Assembly (NCBI GenBank): GCA_014155875.1
Contig: JACEFZ010014616.1
Coordinates: 1 to 64,000, forward strand
Length of the DNA: 64,000 nt
Source: Cepaea nemoralis
Taxonomy: Eukaryota; Mollusca; Gastropoda; Stylommatophora; Helicidae
Reading direction: 5' to 3'
Shown piece by piece: positions 32,406 through 41,895 of this stretch (the stretch's first letter is position 1; every line of letters starts with the position of its first letter). A program made the translations under genes and the position numbers. The notes under the pieces were generated by a model. The model had not been told where the DNA came from. It worked only from the letters and a program-made list of their open reading frames with translations, and searched no databases.

Positions 32406-33230
32406 TGCAACTGACTAACTGTCAAAGCCACGGTTCATATACTCTCGATACAGAATTGACAAACTCTTTGTCAACATTGTGAATTCGCATTGTTGGAAGC
32501 ATATTTTCTGACGTGCACTTTTCCACTGCATGCTGGCAATTTTGGAATCTGGGTCATAATGGTGAATCCAAGTCTCATCTACCGTCACCATGGTCGTCAA
32601 CATGTTTCACGACCGCCACATGTTGAGCAACTGTCCACAGCAATCAACCCGCGTTTGTTTCTGTTCACATGTCAGCAGGCGCGGGACCCAGCGGGCACAC
32701 ACTTTTCTCATGTTCAGTCTGTTGTGTAAAATTCTAAAAACTGTACTCTTACTCAGTTTTCCTGAACCTGATATCTCTGCAATTGTCATTTTCCTATCCT
32801 GGTCTATGATTTTCTTCAGTTTTGCAGCATCTGCATCATTGCACACTGAGGACGGTCGTCCTGATCTTTGCAGATCAGCAAATTGGGAACGGCCACATTT
32901 AAACTGCAAACACCAATTCTTTACAGAAGCATATGAAGGACAGACTTCCTCATACACTGGCTCCATCTCCCTGTGTATTTCTGTAGGTGTTTTTCCCTGT
33001 AACATCAGAATTTTATCACAGTCCTGCTGTCTGAATACTCCATTGTTCTGACAAACTGTTGGATGTGGAGATCTGGTCAATAGTGTGTGTTGTGCCATGC
33101 ACCATATTTGGAAAACCATTTGAGTAGGGAAATTCATAATTCAAATGTCCATTACAAATTGAATGAGCTATACACGTGCCAAATTTCAATGTTCTCCGCC
33201 TAATCCTTCATGGTCAGGCTAAAGACTTAT
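32405..33230 (-). pseudogene. Mariner-like transposase
   Basis: The transposase would bind terminal repeats and cut the element out. 32607-33137 (minus) is open for 176 residues: DCDKILMLQGKTPTEIHREM, YASVKNWCLQFKCG and DLQRSGRPSS (first helix-turn-helix and the G-R-P linker), DADAAKLKKIIDQDRKMTIA, SKSTVFRILHNRLNMRKVCA (second helix-turn-helix). The catalytic part is present only as VTVDETWIHHYDPDSKIASM with the first Asp (32415-32603, broken frame), then QKICFQQCEFTMLTKS. The middle and C-terminal catalytic residues are lost, and a SINE-1 lies at the 3' end. 33138-33230 is probably 5' untranslated sequence and terminus. Confidence 0.88.
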
Positions 33231-33297
33231 GAGAAGCCCCTTGCACTTGTGGTATACGTACAAAATTACAACACATACGCACACACCAAACTTTTCA

Positions 33298-33424
33298 CAG
33301 TTACATAAATAAACACACACAGTTTGGCGCTCACATAAAGAGAAGGAAGAAGTAGAGATTAGAGGACGCACTAGACAACATACATTTTGAAAGCTATAGT
33401 TACCGACCGGGATTCGAATCTGTC
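33298..33424 (-). mobile_element. SINE-2 copy b (inverted, 5'-truncated)
   Basis: Reverse complement of the SINE-2 body: it starts CAGTTACATAAATAAACACA and ends near GACCGGGATTCGAATCTGTC. It abuts copy c head-to-head. Confidence 0.85.
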
Positions 33425-33612
33425 AAAGTACGTAGAAGTACACCTGTTCCTGCAGCGAGTCGCTGTCGCCATTTGGAGGTGACAGGTTCGAATCCCGGTT
33501 GATAACTATAGTTTCCAAATTTTATGTTGTCTAGTGCGTCCTCTAGTCTCTACTTCTTTCTTCTCCTTATGTGAGCGCCAAACAATACTGTGTGTGTTTA
33601 TTTATGTAACTG
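33425..33612 (+). mobile_element. SINE-2 copy c
   Basis: tRNA-like head (GTTCCTGCAGCGAGTCGCTG, GACAGGTTCGAATCCCGG) and body ending GTGTTTATTTATGTAACTG. With copy b it forms an inverted pair without a spacer. Confidence 0.85.
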
Positions 33613-33810
33613 TCTCAGAGGCCCCAACTGGTTCCCCAATTGATTTTCCTGTAATACAATACCAAACTTTATACTACTACAAGAAACAAACATATATTCA
33701 AAACATTCGCTCAACAAATCACTACACAGCTGGGTCTTAGACATTCATGCTTTAGTTTAGGCATACACAAAATCAGGTCAGGTACAGCTATACTAAATAA
33801 ACGGAGAACA

Positions 33811-34599
33811 TTGCGGAGAACAATGCGGAGAACATTGAAATTTGGCACGTGTATAGAGAAAATAAACCACCTCCAAAATGTTTCAGGGCAAATTGGTCTC
33901 CAAATTAACACCACAAAAACAAAGACTATTGATCTTACCAACAGTTCAGATGACACCAAATTGAACAGCTACGTTCTTGAAAAAGTCAACATCTTCACAT
34001 ACCTAGGAAGCAAAATGACATCTACAGGGGACTCAACACCAGAAATATCATCTAGAATTGCACTGGCATCTAGTGCCTTCAATAAACTGTCAAACATCTG
34101 GAAGTCAAAGACACTCAGCAAACACACAAAACTTAAAATCTTCAACTCTTGTGTGATTCCAGTGTTAACGTATGGATGTGAAAGTTGGAAATCAACGGTA
34201 GCTTTAGATAAAAAACTAGACAATTTTGAGAACAAATGTCTTAGAAGACTTCTAAACATCCACTGGACAGACTTCAGAACCAATTCGCAAATAATAAAAG
34301 AGACTAAGCAAGATACAGTATCCAATTTCATAAGAAGACGCCGTTGGAACTATATCGGCCATGTACTCAGAATGGACAAGTCAAGACTCCCCTACCAAGC
34401 CCTCATATGGTCACCAGTAGGGAAAAGAAAACGGGGAAGACCAAGAGAGACCCTGCGTAGAACCATCATTAGAGAAGGCTCATTCAACGGCCAAGTAAAT
34501 ATCCAAGATCTACAACAGGTAGCAGCGAACCGCCAGGCATGGAGAGACAGGACTTCTGCCCTATGCGCCGCCTTAGGCTCAAGAGGAAAGACTAACTAA
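33811..34599 (+). CDS. LINE-H reverse transcriptase C-terminal half
   Basis: Open for 262 codons. It begins after the catalytic palm: QIGLQINTTKTKTIDLTN, VNIFTYLGSKMTSTGDSTPE, LKIFNSCVIPVLTYGCESWK, NFENKCLRRLLNIHWTDFRT, IRRRRWNYIGHVLRMDKSRL, PVGKRKRGRPRETLRRT, then a terminal block with NRQAWRDRTSALCAAL. This is the thumb and C-terminal region of an endonuclease/RT LINE with the G-K-R-x-R-G-R-P signature. The true 5' boundary is near 33857, where a 32-bp inverted repeat ends, so the first residues of the frame are not LINE sequence. It lacks the catalytic domain and cannot act alone. It is the longest uninterrupted LINE frame relative to its expected length here. Confidence 0.85.
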   Translation: MRRTMRRTLKFGTCIEKINHLQNVSGQIGLQINTTKTKTIDLTNSSDDTKLNSYVLEKVNIFTYLGSKMTSTGDSTPEISSRIALASSAFNKLSNIWKSKTLSKHTKLKIFNSCVIPVLTYGCESWKSTVALDKKLDNFENKCLRRLLNIHWTDFRTNSQIIKETKQDTVSNFIRRRRWNYIGHVLRMDKSRLPYQALIWSPVGKRKRGRPRETLRRTIIREGSFNGQVNIQDLQQVAANRQAWRDRTSALCAALGSRGKTN

Positions 34600-34614
34600 C
34601 AGCTATACTGTCTC

Positions 34615-34860
34615 CGGTCTCCATGGCGAAGGCGTTGCGGACGCGGTTCGTGATCCCGCATACCAATTTTCGAAAAACAACTACGCACGATTTGGCAGCA
34701 GACCACGATACGCTGGCATTTTACGAAATGGTATGGGTGCCAGTCGTTCAGAAAGCAATGGCAAACTACTGAAGGTAAACTTACCAAGACATCAACAACA
34801 GCAAACAATTCTGCTGTTGACTGCGAACGTACTGTAAATGATATGCAAATAACCTTTTTA
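34615..34860 (+). mobile_element. SINE-1 copy e
   Basis: Head with CTCCATGGCGAAGGCGTTGC and GCGGTTCGTGATCCCGC, GATTTGGCAGCAGACCACGA, core AGAAAGCAATGGCAAACTAC, tail GCTGTTGACTGCGAACGTAC. Confidence 0.82.
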
Positions 34861-34915
34861 ACAGTTATACTGCAGACATCCGACAGGTGGGATATTATTA
34901 GAACATACACGGATG

Positions 34916-35152
34916 ACGAGAAGGAGCGGCTGGCCGAGAGGCTAGAACGCCGGACTCTCATTCGGGAGGCCCGGGTTCGATCCCTCGGTAAGGTGTCTGG
35001 ATTTTTTTTTCTGTCGGGGGCAAAAAGAAACTCCTAACCTTCACAGTTCGCGGCGACTGCACTAGCCAGGCGGCCTTTATTCCTCAGGCTCAAAGACCCC
35101 TCTGTCATACACCGCAAGGTACTATATTGGCAGTAAATGACAGTTTTTATGA
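34916..35152 (+). mobile_element. SINE-3 copy a (tRNA-Glu-like head)
   Basis: Head GGAGCGGCTGGCCGAGAGGC, CGGACTCTCATTCGGGAGGC and GGGTTCGATCC. A cloverleaf anticodon loop CTCTCAT would give anticodon CTC (Glu), but the acceptor stem does not pair and a 130-bp body follows (GTTCGCGGCGACTGCACTAG, AAGACCCCTCTG). It therefore looks like a SINE. The second copy is at 55826-56047. Confidence 0.75.
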
Positions 35153-35887
35153 CACGGATGACCAGGGACGAATCTCCGTAATACAGGTAGAGAATACTAT
35201 ACATGCATACACCATAGTGAACATACAGACACCCTGCTGACACAAACATACAGGGAGAGAATACTATACATGCATACACCATAGTGAACATACAGACACC
35301 CTGCTGACACAAACATACAGGGAGAGAATACTATACATGCATACACCATAGTGAACATACAGACACCCTGCTGACACAAACATACAGGGAGAGAATACTA
35401 TACATGCATACACCATAGTGAACATACAGACACCCTGCTGACACAAACATACAGGGAGAGAATACTATACATGCATACACCATAGTGAACATACAGATAC
35501 CCTGCTGACACAAACATACAGGGAGAGAATACTATACATGCATACACCATAGTGAACATACAGACACCCTGCTGACAAAAACATACAGACGACAAAATGT
35601 TATCCGCGCAGGGGACTTCAATTGTGCACTGTCAGACGTGGACATTATAGGGGGAGGAAAGTCATGAATCAAGACACAATTAAGGAGAGGTGACAGGAAT
35701 AAAATGCACCCACTGGATATACTGCAGGATACCCAATTTAACACACAATTTAACAGACGCTTTCAGTCACAGACACCCTAATAACATTGCAACAACACAC
35801 AAACATATGGCATACAACAAACCAGCCAGACCAGACAGAATATACATACCAGCAACACACCACATAATATACACAAGCTTAGTTTAA
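35153..35887 (+). pseudogene. LINE-E endonuclease fragment with internal minisatellite
   Basis: The plus strand reads FYDTDDQGRISVIQVENT and IHAYTIVNI, then after the repeat array RRQNVIRAGDFNCALSDVDI, an APE-type endonuclease G-D-F-N motif. The distance between these blocks is inflated by about five extra 67-bp units. The A/C-rich sequence continues to 35887 in degenerate form. It would nick target DNA in a live element; this copy is destroyed. Confidence 0.75.
35189..35590. repeat. 67-bp minisatellite, six units
   Basis: Units start AGAGAATACTATACATGCAT at 35189, 35256, 35323, 35390, 35457 and 35524, nearly identical. The cysteine-rich minus-strand ORFs that recur every 67 bp are artefacts of the array. 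Confidence 0.97.
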
Positions 35888-36085
35888 TTGGAGAACTTAG
35901 CGACAACTGGCAAAATCGAAGGGAACAGACCAAGGGAAAGACAGAGAAGTAAATACCTGGATAGCTTGGCCACATGGCATGGTCGAGACAGGAACACTGA
36001 GCTGATCCATGACTCTGGTCATCGAGTAATATGGCGAGTCATGACCCCCCCCCCCCCCCCACGCTTTCCAGCATGGCACATGATT
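35888..36085 (+). pseudogene. LINE-F 3' end, copy a
   Basis: The frame reads [40 protein letters not shown] and DSGHRVIWRVM, ending in AWH and a (TGAT)n tail. The G-K-x-x-G-x-R-P-R-x-R-x-x-K-Y-L-D block is the C terminus of an endonuclease/RT LINE. A C14 run at about 36047 has expanded inside it. Confidence 0.85.
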
Positions 36086-36091
36086 GATTGA

Positions 36092-38002
36092 TTGATTGGA
36101 GAGGTGGAGAAGGCATGCCTGGGAAAGAGGCAGGCTGTCAAAGACTGGCAAAAGGCCAGAAAGGCTAACATGCCACAGGTTGAGTTGGCGAACCTGAAGA
36201 CTGAGGTCGATAGGTCGACGACATTATTCAAATCTCGCGCCAAACAGGCCAAGGCCGAGAAATGGGACGAGTTCTGCAGGAAGGTGTGCTCCGAGCGATC
36301 TCTTACGACATTCTGGCGCCTCCACAAGAGCATGAACGGTGCTGCACAACGTAGGGGTATTCCAGACTTTCAAGGCACAGACCTCGCATGGAAAAAGTCG
36401 GATGCGGATAAAGGTAAGGCCCTTCTTGCACGCTACATAGAACAGACTGACCAGAAAGACGAGTCCGCCAGACAGAGGACCACAACGACACTCTCTCAGT
36501 TGTGCGAGGGGGTCAGGACAGACGAAGAATGGACAATCACAGCTGAGATATTGCGTGCGATGCTCAAGAAATCACCTAACACCGCCCCAGACCCAGACGG
36601 CATCCGATATGGTGACCTACTGGTGATATCAGATGATGACATGGAAGAACTGGCCAGATAATTCAACACCAGTATCCAGAGGGGTCAGGTCAAAGAAGAA
36701 TGGCTACACAGCTACTTGCTGCCGCTGCCAAAACCGAACAAAGACCATTCCAAGATAAGCGGCTACAGAATCATTACGATGCAGAATACTGTTGGCAAGC
36801 TACTGGAGAAAATTGTAGCACGCAGACTTGCTTGGGACTTGGAACAGCTCGGCTGCTTCCCGCCCACACTTGGAGGATACAGGCGCAACAAAGAGTCATG
36901 GCTGAATGCGGCAGTCTTTGCTCAAGATGTTTACGAAGGATTTCAGGTCAGAGAAGAGACATGTGCGGCCGCCATAGACTTAGAGGACGCATATAACAGA
37001 TTTTCTTTCGAGCACTTGATGCAAACCCTCCTCAGACTGAAAGTGCACCCTCACCTTGTACGATGGATAGCTGCAGTTCTGCTCCAAAGGAAGGTGGTGC
37101 TAAGATGCGGGAGCTGGTCTTCTGAGCCGATAACGATATGTCCATTATTGCCGCAGGGTTCACCACTGTCACCAGTACTATTCAACGTGTATACGGTGCC
37201 GATCAATGAACAACAGTTGGACGGGAGGGGTAGGACTCTATTATTCGTTGACGACATCCTCGTGTATCGACAGGGTCGAGATAGACAGGCGGTTGCCAAT
37301 GATATGCTGGGCGAACTAGATTGAATTTCCTCATGGTGTGCTGATGCCGGCTCCCTTGTCAACCCTGCAAAGGCATCGATGACATGGTTCTCCGTAAACA
37401 ACCATATTGTGAACATAGACCTGCTGGCAGTAAGAATGGATGGGAACATTTTGAATAGAACCCAGTCAATTACATATCTTGGCGTGAGACTTGATCGTAG
37501 CCTGTCCTTCAGAGATCATGTCGATTATGTCATAACGAAAGCTCGAAAAGGTTTGTCAGCAATGAGAGTCATGGCGACTGCCAATATCGAGCAAAGACTG
37601 CTAATACTTCTGTTCCCAGGACTTGTGCTTTCACGCATCGAGTATGCCCTGGCCATCCTCACTGTCAGCCCTACACAGATTGGAAGACTTGAAAAGGTAC
37701 AAAACGAAGCCATGCGCATCATTTTGGGCTGCACGAGAGACACCAGCTGTGTAGCAATGAGATACCTCCTTGACTTCCCGACAATGGAACACAGGATCCA
37801 GATCTGGAGAGCTCGTGCATACTTAAAAATAAGTTCAGATGAGCAGCACCCTCTGCATGACGCTATATTCAGAGAAAAGGGTGACAGGCTAAAGATGGGG
37901 CAAATCATGGATGGGTCGGGCGGAAGATGTCGTCAGACAGGCCTGCAGTCTTACCAGTATCAACCCCGGCAAGGAATGGGTGCCGGTGCCTCCAGCTTTT
38001 AA
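36092..38002 (+). pseudogene. LINE-B copy 2 linker and reverse transcriptase
   Basis: A single frame holds the linker and RT, with only two nonsense codons: TAA 36659-36661 and TGA 37322-37324. Motifs in order: EEWLHSYLLPLPKPNKDHSK, FAQDVYEGFQVREETCAAAI, DLEDAYNRFSFEHLM, LPQGSPLSPVLFNVYTVP, TLLFVDDILVYRQGRDRQ (catalytic Asp pair present), TYLGVRLDRSLSFRDHVDYV and LAILTVSPTQIGRLEKVQNE. A frameshift near 37930 separates it from RNase H. This is the best-preserved RT of this LINE group in the window, yet it is still not translatable in full. Confidence 0.92.
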
Positions 38003-38717
38003 GTGCACTTTCTCCTGCATTATCACACTCGACAGACGATGCAGAGAGCAGAACCCGGCCGCCGTCAATGCAGAGGTTAACGCGCTCATCTATGAACACT
38101 CAGATAGCCCCGAAGTGCTCATCTATACAGATGGATCTGTTGTAAAGCAGCAGAGAAGTGCGTGGGCATTTACAGCCCGTTCAGCGGGCCAAACCGTTCA
38201 AGAATCCAGTGGTGCCCACTCTATGACCACGAGCAGCATGACGATGGAGGTGATGGTAGTTACACAGGCCTTCATATGGCTGGAATCACAGCATTATACC
38301 AACGTGTGTGTACTAAGTGATTCAATGAGCATTATTCAGAAGGTCGAAGCTGGATATGTACGTAGACAGTAGACTGAATCACTGCGGAAGTCTGTTGTCC
38401 GTAAAGTCACCTTCATCTTCGTCCCTGTAGATGGTCAGCCCATGGATCGTGCCGATGTTATTAACGTCCTTAAAGATATGGCGAGAACAGAGGACTTTGA
38501 CGTCAGTGATTCCACATCGCTGTCTAGGATGAAAGACTTGGGAATAAGAATCGGCACGGCCAGACGCGAGAGGTACATCGGGAAAACAAAGCGCCTCGTC
38601 AACCAACACAGAACTGGCACTATTAGCCTCCGGACGCAGATGCATATGCTGGGGGGAGGATCTGAGCACCTATGGACATGTCCGGAGTGCAATGAAGATA
38701 CCCCAACTGATAACTGA
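37911..38717 (+). pseudogene. LINE-B copy 2 RNase H with last catalytic block deleted
   Basis: AEDVVRQACSLTSINPGKEW, LIYTDGSVVK, SSMTMEVMVVTQAFIWLE and VCVLSDSMSIIQKVEAG are present. Then there is TAG at 38370-38372, and FIFVP is joined directly to VDGQPMDRADVINVLKDM. Copy 1 has 57 more bases here encoding G-H-A-G-V-E-G-N-E-R-A-D-K-L, so this copy lost the final Asp in frame. The C terminus (GSEHLWTCPECNEDTPTDN) includes a C-x2-C pair. Confidence 0.9.
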
Positions 38718-38739
38718 TAACTGATAACTGATTGATTAA

Positions 38740-38880
38740 TTAGTTTAGTTTACTCTACGGATCAACATCACGGCACACGGGTGTAAACTATACGTGCTCC
38801 GTTCTACTCCTAACTCAAGTCTGAATCCGGAGAATTTCAGCTCAGTGCACGAACTCAGTAGCACCGGTTAGGATTCTGAA
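38740..38880 (-). mobile_element. SINE-6 copy b
   Basis: Reverse complement of 31005-31155: GGATCAACATCACGGCACAC, then CTCCTAACTCAAGTCTGAAT. It begins at a (TTTAG)n-like stretch, which is the tail in its own orientation. Confidence 0.6.
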
Positions 38881-38899
38881 ATACCTTGAGTAGATTTTT

Positions 38900-39281
38900 A
38901 AGTAAAAATTTACCCGGGAAGTGCCGTAAGGCTACTTTTTTCGATTTCCAACTGCCAGGGGATTTTTTACGTGCGCAACAATACTCACGGGTGTCTGATC
39001 TCACTACTCAGAGACCAGGGGACATATGTTTACTAGAAGTCGACGTGAAAACATCCGCGGGACCTCCAACACTCGAGGCGGACAACATACGTCGAGACTA
39101 CTCAGCCCCCTCATAACAATACACACAAAACACCTACAAGAAACATTACAATACACAGATCACAAACCATTACTAGCAAATATCAGTACAGATACTACAG
39201 AAGTGCTGCCATCAAAACAATCACTATATTGGAAATTAGACCGCACACTAATACAACATACAGGTTATGTCCAGAGACTGA
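38900..39281 (+). pseudogene. LINE-E endonuclease end
   Basis: In one plus frame TLQYTDHKPLLANI (T-D-H, the usual S-D-H active-site block) and QSLYWKLDRTLIQHTGYVQR correspond to the end of an L1/Tx1-like APE endonuclease. The upstream 100 bp cannot be assigned. It is joined at about 39282 to LINE-D. Confidence 0.55.
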
Positions 39282-40015
39282 TGGCATAGTATACGACGAC
39301 ATCAATAGGTGTACCGACAACGAGCTAGAGAAACTAGCAGACATGTACATTAACATTATAGGGAGTGCTAGCATCAAAGAGGAGTGGTTACACAGCTATC
39401 TGATTCCCTTGCCGAAGCCTGGCAAAGATCACACAAAAATTCAGGGATATCGAGTTATAGCCATGCAGAATACAATAGGCAAGCTGCTGGAGAAGTTAAT
39501 TGCCAGGAAAATATCAAGCCAGCTAGAGAGGCAAGGTGTTTTCCCACCTACCCTGGGAAGGTACCGTCCAAAAAGAGAAACTTGGACGAATGCAGCAGTT
39601 TTTGCCCATGATGTCTATGAAGGTTTCCACTCAGGCATTGAAACCTTTGCTGCAGCAATTGATCTTGAGGACGCGTACAACAGAGAACCATTGGGTTTTT
39701 TAATGTTTCAGCTTATTGAACTCAAAATAAGTCCAATCCTCCTTAGTTTTATCGCTGCAGCCCTCTTCCAAAGGAAAGTAGTTTTTAGATGTGGCAGTTG
39801 GACTTCGGAACCAACAACAATATATCCTGGCCTACCACAGGGATCACCATATTCGCCGGTACTGTTCAACGCCTACACAGTGAGAATCACCAGTGAGCAG
39901 ATCACTGGACTTGGTAGGACATGTCATATGCCGATGATGTTTTAGTGTATGGTCACGTTAAGGATAGAGATCAGGTTGCTCTGGAACTACAAAACGAACT
40001 CAATCGCATAAGTAC
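39282..40015 (+). pseudogene. LINE-D reverse transcriptase
   Basis: DGIVYDDINRCTDNELEKLA, KEEWLHSYLIPLPKPGKDHT, AVFAHDVYEGFHSGIETFAA, AIDLEDAYNREPLGFLMF (motif A), RKVVFRCGSWTSEPTTIYPG and LPQGSPYSPVLFNAYTVR lie in one frame to 39945. The catalytic loop SYADDVLVYGHVKDRDQV follows one base out of frame (about 39925). The palm is otherwise complete. Confidence 0.9.
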
Positions 40016-40944
40016 TTGGCAGACACACAACGTCCACTGCATAGTGAAATTATGAAGATGAAGGGCAGCAGGATAAAAAGAGGACAGTCGTGGATTTGTC
40101 AAGCCGAAGACATTCTTCAACAGGTGTGTTCACTTGAGGACTTAGAGCCTGGCGAGGAGTGGGTACAAATGCCAGCAGATTTCTGCACATCCTTTTCAGT
40201 TTGCATCCAACTAGATAGAAAATGCAGACAAGAAAATCCGGCTGCTGTGGAAGCTGAAGTACAAGCGTTGATTTATGAGAATTCGCTAGACGGTGATGCT
40301 GTAATCTAAACAGATGGTCTGTCGTCCGACATGTGAGAAGCTCATTGGCCTTTACGGCTCGGGCCGGAGGGAGAATTGTGAAGGAGGACTCTGGTGCTTT
40401 TGTTGAGACTACAAGTAGCCTGACTATGGAAGTCATGGCAGTAAGTAAAGCAATATCATGGCTCGATACACATACATTCAATAGGGCATGTTTCCTTAGC
40501 GACTCAATTAGCATGGTCAAGAGGATAGAGGTGTGGTGGATCCGAAGAGAATGGTTGCTGTCTCTGGAGTGGTCTCGACTGGCAAAGATTAGTTTCATCT
40601 TCGTGCCAGGGCATGCGGGAGTACAAGGAAATGAGCGGACTGACAAGCTCGCAGGTAAGGCTACTGTGGAGGGCGGACGCGCCATGGGCCAGGCTGACAT
40701 TCTGAATGCTCTACGAGAAGCAAGACATTTGCGAGAACCAATTGATGACTGTGAATCTACAACTATGGTCAGACTGCGAGAACAGCAAATTAAAAGAGGT
40801 GAGGCCAAACAAGAACACTACGCAGGAAGCCAAAGAAGATTGATAAACCAACACAGAACTGGTGTCGTTAGCCGCTACACGCTGCGGGATTTGCTGAGGA
40901 GGGGATCCGAGCAATTATGGACTGAATGGTTCGATGTGCAATGA
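40016..40944 (+). pseudogene. LINE-D RNase H
   Basis: SWICQAEDILQQVCSLEDLE and EEWVQMPADFCTSFSVCIQL lead to AVI-stop-TDG: a TAA at 40306-40308 replaces the Tyr codon before the first catalytic Asp. From 40333: SSLTMEVMAVSKAISWLDTH, ACFLSDSISMVKRIEV, FIFVPGHAGVQGNERTDKLA (final Asp kept), then QRRLINQHRTGVVSRYTLRD and LRRGSEQLWTEW. RNase H after the stop is open for over 200 codons. Confidence 0.9.
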
Positions 40945-40957
40945 GGATGATCTGTCG

Positions 40958-40959
<2 letters not shown>

Positions 40960-41002
<43 letters not shown>
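40960..41002. repeat. (CTAA)n LINE-D tail
   Basis: About eleven CTAA units directly after the LINE-D RNase H frame. LINEs of this group end in short microsatellites. Confidence 0.9.
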
Positions 41003-41003
<1 letters not shown>

Positions 41004-41017
41004 ATAACACACCTTAT

Positions 41018-41646
41018 TCTCGCATACACGCACAGTACATCCGCCGTTAACATAACATATTTTTCTATATACTAAAGAACACAATACATAATAGAACACA
41101 ACTTGCATGCAGCATACACAGACTACAACAAGAACACATCATACAAACAGCAATACACCTCACAAAACAGACTAACAGGAATGCACATCACTTACACACA
41201 CTAGAATCACAATTAGAACAACACCAGCAACATAAATTCTGTGGTGCACTCCTTAGAACTAAGCTCACTATCATATCACAAGAAACTCACAGAAAACAAC
41301 ACCTGGCAATAGAATAAAACATACAACGCAATAGACATATAGTAGTAATAATAGACATGCAAGGAAACACACAAACACAGGAAACACATATATCAAAGTC
41401 ATTCCAACAGTACTACACTGACCTATATACAGCAGAACCAGCCAAAACACAAACACAAAATAGGTTCATACAATACACAAAGAAACTGTCTGACACATAT
41501 ACAGACATACTAGACACAGAGCTTACATTACCAGAGATAACACGTTCACTCAATCAAACGAATAAAAGACAAAACACCAGGACCAGAAGGACTCACTGTA
41601 GAAATCTACCACAATTTCTTCCCTGTCCTAGGCAGTTCCTTCTAAA
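41018..41646 (+). repeat. 629-bp direct repeat, left copy (LINE-E RT leader)
   Basis: It starts TCTCGCATACACGCACAGTA and ends CAGTTCCTTCTAAA, exactly at the 5' end of the Gypsy-2 LTR. It is about 98% identical by eye to 50171-50799 and equal in length. It encodes part of an L1/Tx1-like LINE (FQQYYTDLYTAEPAKTQTQN, LDTELTLPEITRSLNQTN). Confidence 0.95.
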
Positions 41647-41895
41647 TGTAGCAGAATGTATTAGTTAGGTGCGCAAGGCTACAGCACGCTTGAGCATCAG
41701 GAGGAAATGAGAAGAAAGATGCTCAAGTCGTGACGTGGCTTGTTGTTGGGGCAGTCAGACAACACCTAGGACTAATAAACAGAGGTCGTCATCATGTGTG
41801 TATTCTACTATGACTTTGTATCAGCCATAACGTTCAATAAAGCTGTTTTATATTAGTCCTTGATTCGTTAGTCCTCTATGCTTCACACTGTTACA
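41647..41895 (+). repeat. Gypsy-2 5' LTR
   Basis: 249 bp. TTCAATAAAGCTG near 41833 contains an AATAAA signal; the end is CACACTGTTACA. A primer site just inside is not clear; TGGCGCCGCAGACCAGCA at about 41906 is a candidate. Confidence 0.95.

Larger units (their letters stand above)
30437..32510. repeat. Block X copy 2
   Basis: Second copy of the composite block, 8.2 kb to the right of copy 1 and in the same orientation. It carries additional DNA at 31005-31155 (SINE-6) that copy 1 lacks. It continues beyond the point where copy 1 stops into more of the mariner. Confidence 0.85.
36090..38735 (+). mobile_element. LINE-B copy 2, 5'-truncated
   Basis: Collinear with 17999-20790 on the other strand. 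It begins inside the linker (GEVEKACLGKRQAVKDW) directly after the (TGAT)n tail of LINE-F. It ends in three AACTGAT units at 38706-38730. RT is nearly in one frame; RNase H has lost 57 bp. Compared with copy 1 it keeps the F-V-D-D loop and lacks the entire endonuclease. Confidence 0.92.
39282..41002 (+). mobile_element. LINE-D copy with a thumb deletion
   Basis: The element carries RT (39282-40015), a deletion of the thumb, and RNase H (40016-40944), ending in a long (CTAA)n tail at 40960-41002. The deletion joins NELNRIST to the connection (DTQRPLHSEIMKMKG). The copy at 13826-15268 supplies the missing thumb, so the two fragments together show the family layout. Confidence 0.9.

Noticed and set aside
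35197..35595. Series of cysteine-rich minus-strand ORFs every 67 bp
   Set aside because: They are the same minisatellite unit read again and again. They have no independent support, and the real coding sense of the region is LINE-E endonuclease on the plus strand.
40966..41002. Telomere-like repeat (CTAA)n
   Set aside because: The unit is 4 bp, not a telomeric hexamer or pentamer, and it sits exactly at a LINE 3' end.
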